From Lepidostoma basale (taxonomy: Eukaryota > Arthropoda > Insecta > Trichoptera > Lepidostomatidae), in contig JAHDVF020001564.1 in assembly GCA_022606425.2 (NCBI GenBank), positions 1,240,001 to 1,304,000 on the forward strand: a stretch of DNA of 64,000 bases, written 5' to 3'. Below are positions 11,481-24,200 of the stretch, piece after piece. How positions within the stretch are numbered: position 1 is the stretch's first letter; each line of letters begins with the position of its first letter. The translations under genes and the position numbers were made by a program. Below the pieces are notes generated by a model. It was given only the letters and a program-made list of their open reading frames with translations. It was not told the DNA's origin and searched no databases.

Positions 11481-11654
11481 TGAAAATGAAAATTGCGTTT
11501 AAAAAAATAAAATTAAAAAATACTTTGGATCTTGAGTACTTCCTTGTCTTATGCTTTCCTCTGTTACCAACGTTTCGGAGATCATTACAGTTTTTATATT
11601 TTTAAGCTTACCAATGCTGGAAGCACGGTATCACTTGGATACAATTAAGCTTAA

Positions 11655-12040
11655 GACACCCTCCATACATATATTCTGCCTCTGGTGACACCGGTGGGAA
11701 GAGCAATTAGTCTGTTGAACGCGGTCTCCTCGGAGATCGATGTTTTTCATATTCGTGAAAGTACGTTCAGAAGACAAATACTCTTGACTTTGGAGAGTAT
11801 CTTGTATTCCTAATGTCGAACCATCTCTAATGCGTTCCTGGTATTATGTTGTATTTTTAAAATATTTTACCTATACTCAAGAAGAAAGAGGAGACCAGAT
11901 TGGCCTTCTGCAATGTGGATGTCCACAGTTAGGAACGACCTGAAGGCGCTGGAACTGGACAGCCAGATGACCCAGAATGGCGAAACTTGGCGGAGCCATA
12001 TTAGGAGAGCCGACCCAATATCTGAAAATGGCTAGGTGAA
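11655..12040 (+). mobile_element. Two LINE 3' fragments (CR1/jockey-like, then RTE-like)
   Basis: 11660-11800 matches the LINE 3' end at 61.3 kb (tctgcctctggtgacac, gggaagagcaattagtctg). 11880-12034 codes RPDWPSAMWMSTVRNDLKAL and GETWRSHIRRADP, a different reverse-transcriptase C terminus. Confidence 0.7.
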
Positions 12041-12215
12041 AGAAGAAGATGTCTATTGTATTATGGTTTGGAACATATTATTTTCTTGTATAAACTTATT
12101 TAAATAATACATTTAAAAAAATCCTTAAACATAAATCGACTTTAATGAGATATGAATCCATTTTCATCCCCGAGAAATTTCTTAAGTAAGTGTTCGTAAT
12201 TGTATGTTTTTCCAT

Positions 12216-15200
12216 TCAAACAAATTGTAGAAGGACAACTTCGTATGTAGCAATGGCTCCAGCCACCTGAAAATGCAAATACATTCAACAATAATATTAC
12301 GACATCTGTTAATTAATAGGAATGAAAACGTCTGCATTGTAGATGTTTTATTATATTTTATGTGAATGACATGTTTCACCTGTCTAAGGCAATATTAAAT
12401 GTTGATACCTTAGACAGGCAAAACATGTCATTCATTAAAATATAGGGTGTTTTTTTTAGAGGTTTGGTTTTTAAAGTAGCAAAAATGTTTCTACAGACTG
12501 TTAATTTGACAGTTGACAGTTGATTTGTAGTCAATACATTTTCCCATTTTACTACGAATAGATTGACCTCAGAACAACGCTTGCAAATTGTGCAAATTTA
12601 TTTTGAAAATCATGGTTCGGTTCGCCAAACTTATCGTGCACTACGTCCATTTTACGGTCGACATAATCGTCCATCCGAGTAGGTTATTCGGAAGACCATG
12701 GATTGCTTTATTCTAGTGGATAATAGAAAATTGGATTTCACGATTGCGCTTCATTCGAGCTAGCCGTGGCGCTTATATGCCCGAAATAATATTTAAACAA
12801 TAATGGCATAAAAAATTCCATTAAATATCGCCATTATCATAGACATTACCATTATTTAAGGTGCCTATTTTTTTCATTTTGCACACCCTATATTTTAAAT
12901 TTAATTGTATCTCAATAGAGACGAAGACGCAAACTGGAAACTGAATATGGATGATCAAGGTGGTGACTTATGACCTATCATTGGATGATCAAACCAATGA
13001 CAAGTCATAAGTCCTGTAAACACCTGTATCATTGGATGATCAAACTAATGACAGGTCATAAGTCCTGTAAACACCTTGATCATCCATATTCAGTTTCCAG
13101 TTTGCGTCTTCGTCTCTATTGAGATACAATTAAATTTGAATTAACCACCCACCATGGGTGAAAATCCAGGATTCGTATACAGGTATAAGTATACATTCAC
13201 AAAAACACCCTATATTTCTTCACCCTTTACCAAAAACTTCTAGAAAACAGACGTTTTGATTGGTATTAATTATTTAATGTGGAGTTGTACATAATTGTTC
13301 AAGAAACAATAAACGCGACATCTGTTGTTTAACCTTGCTATTAAATCACATAAGTACAACATTATTTCTTCCCTACTAAAGATATAGATGTTACTTGAGT
13401 AGCATCTTTCAACTGTGACGATCTTGGAACATGATAATATTTATCCTTTTTCTTGTGTTAAATGTTGGCCATTTGTTTTCTGCTGCCCGGGTTAACTCCT
13501 CTACGCTCTGTATTACAGTCCAATCATTAATGTTGCGCAGCTAAGACTTTTGACTTCATTATCATATAAGTTGAAGGATCTCATATTTGTCTCTACGCTG
13601 GATGATGACTCAAATTGGAAATTTTATGGACATTAATGCATTTTAACAATTCTTGAAATGGGCTCTCCTCGGGACTTCTGAATTGCTAATCAAATCAGTT
13701 TACGATATAGGTACGAAGCATTCTTCTGTGTAGCCACATTTTGAATTCCTCGACGTGTTTAGAAATATACTTAGGAAATTGAAAATAACTTTGTTTAATC
13801 CACAAAATATTAAAAAGATATTAAAAAACACGACACGTTTCGGAGGATACCTCCATCTTCAGATGTAATAATATAATAAAATTTAAACAAAAGATTTGAT
13901 GGTTTAGACATGTGGAACGAATGGATGAGGGAAGAATGGTTAAAAAGATATATACAAGTAGTGTGAATGGAAAAAGAAGTCGAAGAAGGCCAATTACTGA
14001 AAGGCGGCCATGTTCGAAGAAGGAACAATCGACGAGCGTGCATATCACGATGTGTTAATGTACAAGAGGCGCGAGAGTTATGTCAGGATAGAACAATGTG
14101 GCGATCCATCCTCTCTGCTTACCCCTCCGGGGAAACAGCGTGATGGTTAGGTTAGGTTAGGTTAGGTTAGTTAGTTAGTTAGTTAACAAAATAAAGACTA
14201 ATATAAAAAAACGCATTTAAAATTCGAAACTATAATTCAAGTTTAAAAATTAACCTGGGCTATTTGTTATAAGTACTAATATTTTTTTTTCAGTAAGAAC
14301 TAATAATTAATTTTAAACAATAATAATAATAATACATGATGATCATATAAAAATACATAAATTTGTAATTTAGAAAAAACATACATTTGAAAAGACATAA
14401 TTTATATAGAAATTACTAAATGATTAATTTGCATTTGATTGGGAAAGGGAGCTTGTGAGATTAAATATAAACAAAGTATTTAGAGCGGAAAGGAGTAAAA
14501 TGAGGAATCTGATTATTAATTATGATTTTACCCAATTTCAACGACTTGAGGATTTCTAAATTTTCAAGTTTGATTAATTTACTGCTATTGTTAACTGTGT
14601 GTAGAAATATTGTGTCATTTTCATCAAAACTATGGTCAAATTCAATACAATGGTTAGCCATTTCAGAAAAAATAATATGTTTGGTGAAAGCTTGTTTGTG
14701 TTTGAAATACTTCTAATTTTGAAATCATAATCAAGTTGAATGAGATCTCTTAGACGAATGTGTGGATATTCTGTGTATGATAGAGTGTCGTATGAAACTA
14801 TAAGAAGTGAATGCGGTGCGAATGATGGTGTTATGAACAAAATAATGAAAGGATCATAAAGATGGTTTGGACATATGGAAAGAATCAATGAAGAAAGAAT
14901 GGTAAAAAAAGTATAAGTTAACGTTAACGCCAGGTTAAAAGTATAAGTAGATGTAAATGGAACCAGAAATAAAGGAAGACCGAGGAAAACGTGGCACTAT
15001 CAAATAAATCAAATATTGGATGTCGGCCTCCTCACATGGCCATTATGTAAATTATAAACAATGTAAATAAAAAACAATAAATAGCAACAGTTTCTATAAA
15101 AAAAAAATAATGTGGATGAAGTTAAGACGAAATAAAATACACAAAAAATTAACGTGATGAACATGCGCACAAGATAGCAGAAGTCAAAGCGAACCTCAAA

Positions 15201-18200
15201 TGTTAATAAAATAAAATAAATTGTTTTATAGAACTGCATTATATGTTAATGATGTAAATGGAACCAGAAATAGAGGAAGATCGAGGAAAACGTGGCACGA
15301 TCAAATAAATCAAATATTGAATGTCGGCCATGTGAGGAGTCAGAGAAATCGACGCGCGTGCATGACACGATGTATGAATGTTGATGAATCGAGGGAAATA
15401 TGTGAGGAAAGAAAAGTGAGGCAATCCATTCTTTCTGCCTACCCCTTCGGGGAGACGGCGTGATGGTTAGTTAGTTTCGTTAGTTTTTGAATTCATAACA
15501 TTGATAACATAAGTTAAAATACTGTCAGACAGAGCAACTGTCAGAGCATTTGTGATTTATCTATTAGTATTTATGACCATTTTAATTTTAATATAATAAT
15601 AATTTAACAAGCGACGACATAAGTACGAGTATCATGAAGGAAATTTGGTTTATTCTTACGCCCAGCATGAAGTTTCGATTTACTGTGAAAAAACCCATTC
15701 CAGTGAAGGTTATCTCATCGTATACCAACTGTTGACTCAGTCTATGAATCTGAAAATAAAACAATACAATACAATTGTAAAAATAACATTAATCATTACA
15801 TATTGTAATAGAATTTATGCAAACATTCCAAAACAACAAATAAACAAACTTCAATCTGCGTTCAATGCAGCAGCAAGACTCATTAAAGGCATTCCAAGTC
15901 CCATATAACACAACATCTCAAAGAACTTCACTGGCTTAAAAGTCCAGAAAGAATCCAGTATAAGCTCTGCTGGACAGTCTTCAAAGCGTTACATGGAATG
16001 ACACCAATTTATATAGCTGAACTCTGTATAACGGACAGCCTAAATACAAGGAAATCCACACTTCGCTCGGCGAACTCCTCAGCAATAGAAAGATTAGTTG
16101 AGCCGAAGCGTTGCCCCAAATACAAATTTCGGGGATCGAGCGTTCGCGGTAGCCGGTCCATCAGCTTGGAACAGTCTCCCTTCACACCTCAGATGCATAA
16201 ATGATCCGACAGATTTCAGATCTAAACTGAAAACTCATATTTTTCATATTTCATACCTTATTTAAACGTTTATAATTTGTTCTACTATACTTTTTAACCG
16301 ATCGCGAAAATCAGATGCAGCGTTCACATTTAGCTTTTTAGATTTAAAACACGTCTTAATGCGCCCTTGAGGTGATTACATCACAAAAACGGCGGTATAA
16401 AAATTAGCATATTATTATTATTATAGCTTCTTCTTCTCGGCCTCCTCCAATGGCTCCTATCTATGGCCATCCATCTCCTTAGATAAAATGTTTTTAAATA
16501 GTCCATTGTTTTGACCGAAACACTATGATAGGTACCTTAACATTTTAAACTGTTAATGAAAAAACTTGTTTTTTTGTATCACAATTGTATTTTATTTTAC
16601 GCGACAGCTGTTTCATCAACCAATGTTGACATCATCAGGTGTTACAATAATATATCAAATGTCAAATTTTCGTGATTTTTCGATGTGTATTTGTTCCTAT
16701 GTCAATTTGAATAATTTCTTTGATATAATTTGATATAATTTCGATATAATTTTTGAAGATTTTGGAAGAAAGTATTTTTGAAAATTTTTAAATTTTTTAT
16801 ATAATTTTGGAACAAATACACATACAGATTCGAAAAATCACGATAATTTGACATTTGATTTATTAGTGTAACACCCGATGATGTCAACATTAGTTGATGA
16901 AACAGCTGTCGCGTAAAATAAAATACAATTGTGATACAAAAAACAACAAGTTTATTAATTAAAAGTTTTAAATGTTTTTGCCTAGGGCGTTGTTCATTAC
17001 GAAGTCCTAGTTTCGAGACCATTGTGTTGGTTTTCGTAATCAAGTATTGTTTTATCATGCAGGGTGATAAACCCTGAAATCTCGGAAATCCGGGCAGACC
17101 ACAGGCAAGATGGTATGATGCCATCAAACGAGTGGCAGGAGATCAATGGCACAGAGTGCCGAGAGATGGAGAATTGTGGAAGTCGGGAAGGGAGGCCTAT
17201 GTCCGACACTGGACGACTAATAGCTGATGTTTATGATTATTATTATTATTATTGTTAATCAAACTATCGCGCCGTTTCTCCGCAGGGGTAGGCAGAGAGA
17301 ATGCACCGCCACATTACTCTATCCTGGCATACCTCTCTAACTTCCTCCACATTTATACAACGAGTCATACACGCATGTCGATTCTTCCGTCTTCTAACAC
17401 GACCAACCTTTAAAATTGGATTAATTTGCTCGACTCCGTACTCCATTTACATCATGAACGTATACTTTCTTAACCATTATTTCTCCAATATCAGTCAGAG
17501 TTTAGATCGAGACTCAAAACGCACCTTTTCAAATTATCATTTCCTGATAAGAAGGGTTGATCGACTGCGTTGGATGCAGCCCTCATTCTAAATATATTTA
17601 TTTTTAACTAGTTCATAAAACAAAGCATTTTGTTACAGCGCCCTTGAGATGAGTAATTCATAAAAATGGTGCTCTATAAATTATTCAATTTTTTATTACT
17701 ATAATTATCAATGCGCTCCATATGTCCGAACCAACGCAGCGATCCTTTCATAATTTTGTTCATAATACCTTCATCCGCTCTACATTCCTTTCCTATATCA
17801 GCATTTGAGATTCTGTCGTATATCGTTCTACCACACATACGTTATTATTATTAATATTTTATATCGTTTGAAAATAAAATATAATTAAATAAGAATGAAG
17901 ACAATAAATCATCTTGAAATGAATTTTCCACTTCATGTCTAGCTCGTTATGGACAACGCTAGATATTTAGATTTTTTGTTTATTGTAAATCGAAATCGAA
18001 TTCCAGGTTGTTACGCTATTAAAAATTTATAATTATCTAACCTTATTTTAATAAAGGGTTAAAAATAAAATAAATCGTATTTGGCATTGATCTATATGGG
18101 GAAAATTGTTTCGCTTAACGAGTGTTTCACATACCGAATTGGATTTTGGAACGATCTATTCTCGTTTTGAGAGGTTCCACTGTATTAGTAATGAAAGGTC

Positions 18201-21200
18201 CCATCAGAAACTTTAAGGTAAACACGCACTCACTTCATGGCAGTAGACAGCAGTAGGGCAACATCGTAGGGACGGTAGAATCTTTCGTGTCTCCATGGGC
18301 AATGCAGCCGCTGCGAAAGCAACGCACGTGACTCGAGCCGCCATGAACCCAAAAGAACCAAAAAAGTACACATCGCTTATTATTCCATTGCTCCCTTTCC
18401 TAAAAATAACAAGAGTTTTAATGTATTCTCTTAATGTTTCATTTAATGAATGCAATAGCCATGTGATTAATCTCTTCAAATATCATAATAATAATTTTTC
18501 ATTTAATGTTTTTATTTAAAATTTCATGGCAGAAGTTCAAATGGTAGAACTGGCAAAAGAAGGATGAAAGTAGAATAAATGCAGTAGAAATGAAATCTCT
18601 TAGACGAATGTGTGGATACTCTGTGTATGATAGAGTGTCGTATGAAAATATAAGAAGTGAATGCGGTGCATTGCAACATTGGTGTAATGAATAAAATAAT
18701 GAAAGGATCATTAAGATGGTTTGGACACATGGAAAGAAAGAATGGTAAAAAAATATATTTTAACGATGTAAATGAAACTAGAAATAGAAGAAGACCGAGG
18801 AAACTGTGGCACGATCAAATAAATCAAATATTGAATGTCGGCCACGTGAGAAGTATTTAGAGTGAGGGCCATTTATTCCACTTTCATCATTCTTTTGTCA
18901 GTTCCATGCTTCGGTTCCATACATAAGGGTCGGTACAAGAACACCATTGTGCATTGCCATTTTAGCTTTTTTTGGTAGGTTTTTGTTTGCGATGACAACT
19001 TTAAGTGCACTTTGTTGTACAAATACACGAACTCATCTACTTGCTCCAAATTTTCACCATTCACGCAGTGAGTTGCAGACTATCATGATTTCTTCTTTTT
19101 CAAAAATCATTACGTTTTATTTATTCACATTCATCATCAGATCATTTCGCATGCATAGCTCATTCATATGTACTATTCACCAGGACTTGTAGTTCATGCT
19201 CGTTGTCTGCAAGTACGACAGCGTCATCCGCATACAAGAGACAGCTTACTGACACTCCGCTCATTTTGGCACCTATATCAAACCCTTTCAGCTCTTTCAT
19301 ACTAAATTGTAAATAAGGTTGTTATTATTTTTATTTAAAAATCGCAATATGCTTCAGGTATTTATAGTCAACGATAAACCTAAAACACGTTGTTAAGGAT
19401 CGGCTGGCGAAGCACAACTGAACATTCAAGAGCGAGAACAAATAAAAATACATTCCGGTCCACCTAATATGAAATTCAAATATTCTATTCAAATACTAGT
19501 GGACTTGGATCTTGTGGCTTACAGAGGTTCACCTCTAATGGTTATTCCTCTTACGTCTGTAGGAAACATTGTTGGAATGTGATTTGGGAGTTGTTTTATG
19601 ATGGGGATAAATGTATAGCCCGGAGTGTCCCTCCGAAAGAGTGCGAGGGGGGATTTAGAGTTTATGATGAAGTCTTACATTATTGTCGAGGAATTGAAGA
19701 CCAGTTAGGGTTGGGATTGTATTTACAAAAAAGTCTGTTCCCGAGGGGAAGATAAGAGGAGCAGTGCCTGGATGGAGTTGTGGTGGGAGATAGCATCCTG
19801 CGTGAGATCATTTTGTTTGGCGGAGTACGTAGTGGGCTATCAGGAAGGATTTTTTTTATTATTATTAGCATTGATTGCGGGAGGGGTAAAGAACTGAATG
19901 ATGGTGGATAACTTAGTGGTAAAGTGTCATTATTGATAAGGAAGATGGTAATTATTTAGGTCGTAGTCTGGAAATGAAAGAGATGAAGTTGGAATAGTGC
20001 AAGGAATAATAGAGCTGGAGTCGCAGTATTTTGATGTACCAAAGGAGTGTGGTAACGGTGGGCTGTCATCGGGCAAGGATGCTAACATTTTAGATATTTC
20101 GGTTTGTAGGAAATTTGCTACACCATGAAATAAAGGGTTGATTGAAAATACATGTTGTGTGAGTACAATGCTACGAACCCTATGCCATTGAACATCTGCA
20201 GGCAGATGAAGAATAGGTTGTTGGAGAAAGATAGAAGTACCAGCGGTCCCATGAGGTTGGCCGCCTGCCTGCCAAGTTCCAGGCCTCCGCAAAAGAGCTC
20301 TCGGGCACACTTCCAGTCTGCAGGACGCGATACCTGAGATTATAATAATAATACAAACTAAATAATCATCACCGTTTCCCCGTAGGTGTAGGCAGAGAGG
20401 ACGAACGACCACACTGCTCTGTCCTGATATATCTCTCGAGATTCCTCTACATTCATACATCATTATATAGTTATGCTCGTCATCTTGAAATTTAACCGTC
20501 TTTTAATAATTTATTTATTTTATTATGAAAACAAAAATCAAATCATCTTCTTCTTCTTCTTCCTCAGCCTATTCCCGTCCACTCCTGGACATAGGCCTCC
20601 TCCATTCCAAAGTAAGTCAAAATCATCTTAGTGACCCTTTTTTATTTTATTTAGGACGCATTTATCTGCCGTTCATTTATAACTTCTTCGTTAGGTATTC
20701 TATCATACATTGTTATTCCGCAAATTATTATTCTTCTTCTTCCTTGTTGTAGACCTATGTGGTCTGTTCTCCAGAGTTTTGCTTCTCCCGTGAGGTAGAC
20801 TCCTAGCTGTCCTTCCATCTTCTAGAAGGTCTTCCACGAGGACGAGTCCCATGAGGCTGATTATGCAATGCAGCATAGGGGAGTCTTGTGGTGTCCATTC
20901 TTTGAACATGACCGTACCAGTCCCTTTTTCGCTGTCTGCTCCATCTTATAATATCCTCAACCTCACATATCTCTCTTATTCTGGTGTGCCTCACGCGATC
21001 TCTCAGTGTCTTACCTGATATCGTCCATTATATTACCGATTTCATTTCAACGGCATTTAAAATAATTAATTTTTCTAACTTGCGAAATAGAGGATATCGT
21101 TCAGTGGAGTAGATCTAGAAGAAGATACTGGAGGGACCATGTAGCCCGAATGGATGGTGACAGACTTACATATAAGCCGCTTGTGAAATCCCCTCCGGAC

Positions 21201-24200
21201 AACGCCCACCTGAAAGACCGCCTAAGAGATGGAGGGACAGCTGGATCTCATCATCCGACGAGACATGATTTCTGTGTCACAGATCGTCAGATCTATTAAA
21301 AGAAGAAGAAGACTCCTTCATCCTTTTTCTACTAACTCCAAAACTCACATCCATACATAAGGGTGCGTAGGGTCGAAGCACCAGTATTTGACCGCCCCCC
21401 AGTAAATGACCGTTGGTTAATAAAACAAAATATAATAAGAATTGCTCTATGTGTCCAGTCAAAAAACTTTAATCCCAAGAAACTATGACAAAAGAGGTAG
21501 GCAGAGACAACTGTTGGTAAGAAACAAAACTATCAGTTTTGAACTGTGCCTTGTCAAACGGTAAAAGTGCGTCTTCCCGTTGTTGTTCTGAGATTGTTAG
21601 TAGTTTTTTTATAAAGAAATGTGTGATACGTGTTTTTTTATGTTATTTCTTTGAATATTTCTATATTTTTATATGTTAGGGTGTTTCATAATGTGACAAT
21701 GTAACAAAACCTATGTATTGTATCAATATAACCTGAAGTGGTCAATTACTGGTGATTGTGCTATTTTTTTAGAGAAATATTAATTTTAATAGTAATACTC
21801 ATATTTCAATAAAAAAGTTAGAGAATTTAGAGAAGTCAATGTGTTTTTTATTGTTTGCTTTTATTTTGTACACTGAAATAATGAAATTAATGCCTTTAAT
21901 GTGGATTTCAGTACAAGCTGAACCTTAAACGGTCATTCATTGGTGCTTTGACCCTACTAATGTGTTTAATTTGCACGATACATATTTAAATAATTGATAT
22001 TTTACCAAAACGTTCATTTTTTCCACAATCAAGTTGATGTGTTTGAAGTGGATCATGAGGCCGATGCTCAATTGGATAAGGAGAACATCTTGGAAGTTCC
22101 ATATGAATGTGGCTATCTCGCTGGTCAGGATTACGAAAAATCCGGTCGCCATATTGTAGCTTACTGTGAATAAAATAATTATATATTTTATTTAAATACA
22201 TATGCAAATATTTTAACAACAGCAATAAACCGATTATCTTCAGATGCTTGAAGGATACTGTTTGAGACAAAAAGCATATGCTAGTGAAAGCAAACTCAGG
22301 ATTTCTAAAACATGCATCATACCAATAATGACTTACGGAATCGAAGCAAGAGCAGACATTGTCAGGATCAAATATCTCCTAAGAGCTCAGAAATGAAAAC
22401 ATTACGACCTATCGTGGGTAGAACTTTTATAGGTAGAATACCCAAGAATAAATTAAACCTGCGTAAGGCCTATACTGACATATACCATTGAGACCAGAGC
22501 GGATACCGCAAGAACGAAGGCTAAAGCACGGGTGGCAGAGATGAGGACGCTGAGGATGATAGCAGGAAGGACTATTCGAGATAGGGTGAGGAACACGGCT
22601 ATCCGCGAGATCTGCAAAGTGGAGTATGTCGTGAGATTGGGCAGACAACGCAGAAGATACGCAGAGGATGGATCCCACCAGAATCCCACACGCTGTGGCG
22701 CATCAGATTCCTGTCGGCTGCCGTCCCCACGGAAGACCGCCGAAGAGATGGAGAGATAGTTGGGAGTCAACCTCTCAAGAGAGGTCAGCCTGATTTCAGA
22801 AATAGACCAAAGGTCTATAAGGAGAAGAAGATACCCAATGAAGAGATTCGCTGATCATGCAAAATTGATGACATAGTGAGATGGAGTAGGCAGAGAAGAC
22901 GATTCTGGAGGGACCACATCGAGAGGATGGATGCAGCGAGGATTCCCAAGATCGTGATGCACGAAATTCCAGAGGGCCGCCGACCACCATAGAGAAGGAG
23001 TGAAAGCTGGACGTCTTCATCACAGGAAGAAATTTGATATCCTGTATTAACAGATCCTAAGATTTATAATAAGGGGAAGAAGAAGAAAAAACGCCTAAAA
23101 CTGTTCGGTGCATTTTTGTATGTACACAATTTTTTAAAGCCGGGATTTTCAGAAGCAAAGGACTTGGGATTTATCTGTTTAACTCGGGACTGCTCAAATA
23201 ATGACCTCTAGCAATAATAGGTGCATCACAGAGACGCGATACTTTTTTAAATAACATTGAAATTAAATTAACAACGCTGTTTTTATTCCACTTTTATTTA
23301 TTAAATATTTTTGTAAATTAAAAATATTAAACACCACGTGTTTCGGAGGTGACGTTCATTCCCAGATGTAAGTATTTAACTTACTACACTTACAATACTA
23401 ACTATACAAATACATACATACAAATATAATAAATAAAAGTGGAATAAAAACAGCGTTTTTTTTTTTTTTTAAAGACTAACTTCAAGGATTTATGCCAATG
23501 ATATTAGAATTTATTTTACAATTCTCAATGTGAGCAGAAAATAGCTCATTATTATGAAGAAGGAATCTGGTCGTGTCCAGGATTGAACCCATGTCCTCTG
23601 GATCAGGAGCCAAGCGTTCTATCCCCTAGACCACCAACCGAATTGTTAATTTAATTTCAAGGTTATTACAATGGAACTCCAGTGTTAGTGCCTTAAGGGT
23701 ACGTTCACACAGCTGTCCGTTTTACAGGCCCGTTTCATCGTATACTTTTTTATTCGGCGATGGCGGATGTATTTGTATGACGGAGTTCACACCACAGTAC
23801 CGGAGTTCCCACACACAACAGTATCCGTTTTATCGGATCAGAGATGCGGTGTGAACGTCCAGTAGCGACGGATCCGTTAAAGTGACCCTGTAAATACGGA
23901 CCTTCTGTGTGAACGTATATTTCTTTCAATAAAGCAATACTTTGTGTTATGAGTATTGCAAAACTCAGGCGCACACACAAAAAATATTATATTTACAAAA
24001 CCATCCGCCACCATTAGAAATAATAGGAGAAATACAGCAATTTTCAGGGCCATCCCTACTAAACAAATTTACTTTTTCGTCTATATTCGCATTGACCTTG
24101 TGTTGTGGATTCATATTTGAATAAATAATTATACTTTGCATTACAACACTTTGTGTTACAACTCCCCTCTCCTCAATCCTAATTGTACCCCATCTACTTT

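Larger units (their letters stand above)
13740..14720 (-). mobile_element. Penelope-like element (copy 2), GIY-YIG remnant and 3' region, interrupted by a family A insertion
   Basis: The minus strand has the MANHCIEFDHSFDENDTIFL block (14661 downwards) also found at 150-371. Beyond the family A insertion (13893-14184), the element continues with the hammerhead-like motif (13831-13862) and the tail tgtggattaaacaaag (about 13790-13806), the same order as copy 1. Confidence 0.8.

Noticed and set aside
15505..15570. Missing penultimate exon of the minus-strand receptor (reads ...LTVALSDSILTY)
   Set aside because: Similarity to DTVALTG is only a few residues, a stop lies just upstream in frame and no proper splice sites fit; at most a vestige.
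23553..23643. tRNA gene on the minus strand
   Set aside because: Repeated at 30.1 kb with the same flanks and poor stem pairing; SINE-type repeat.
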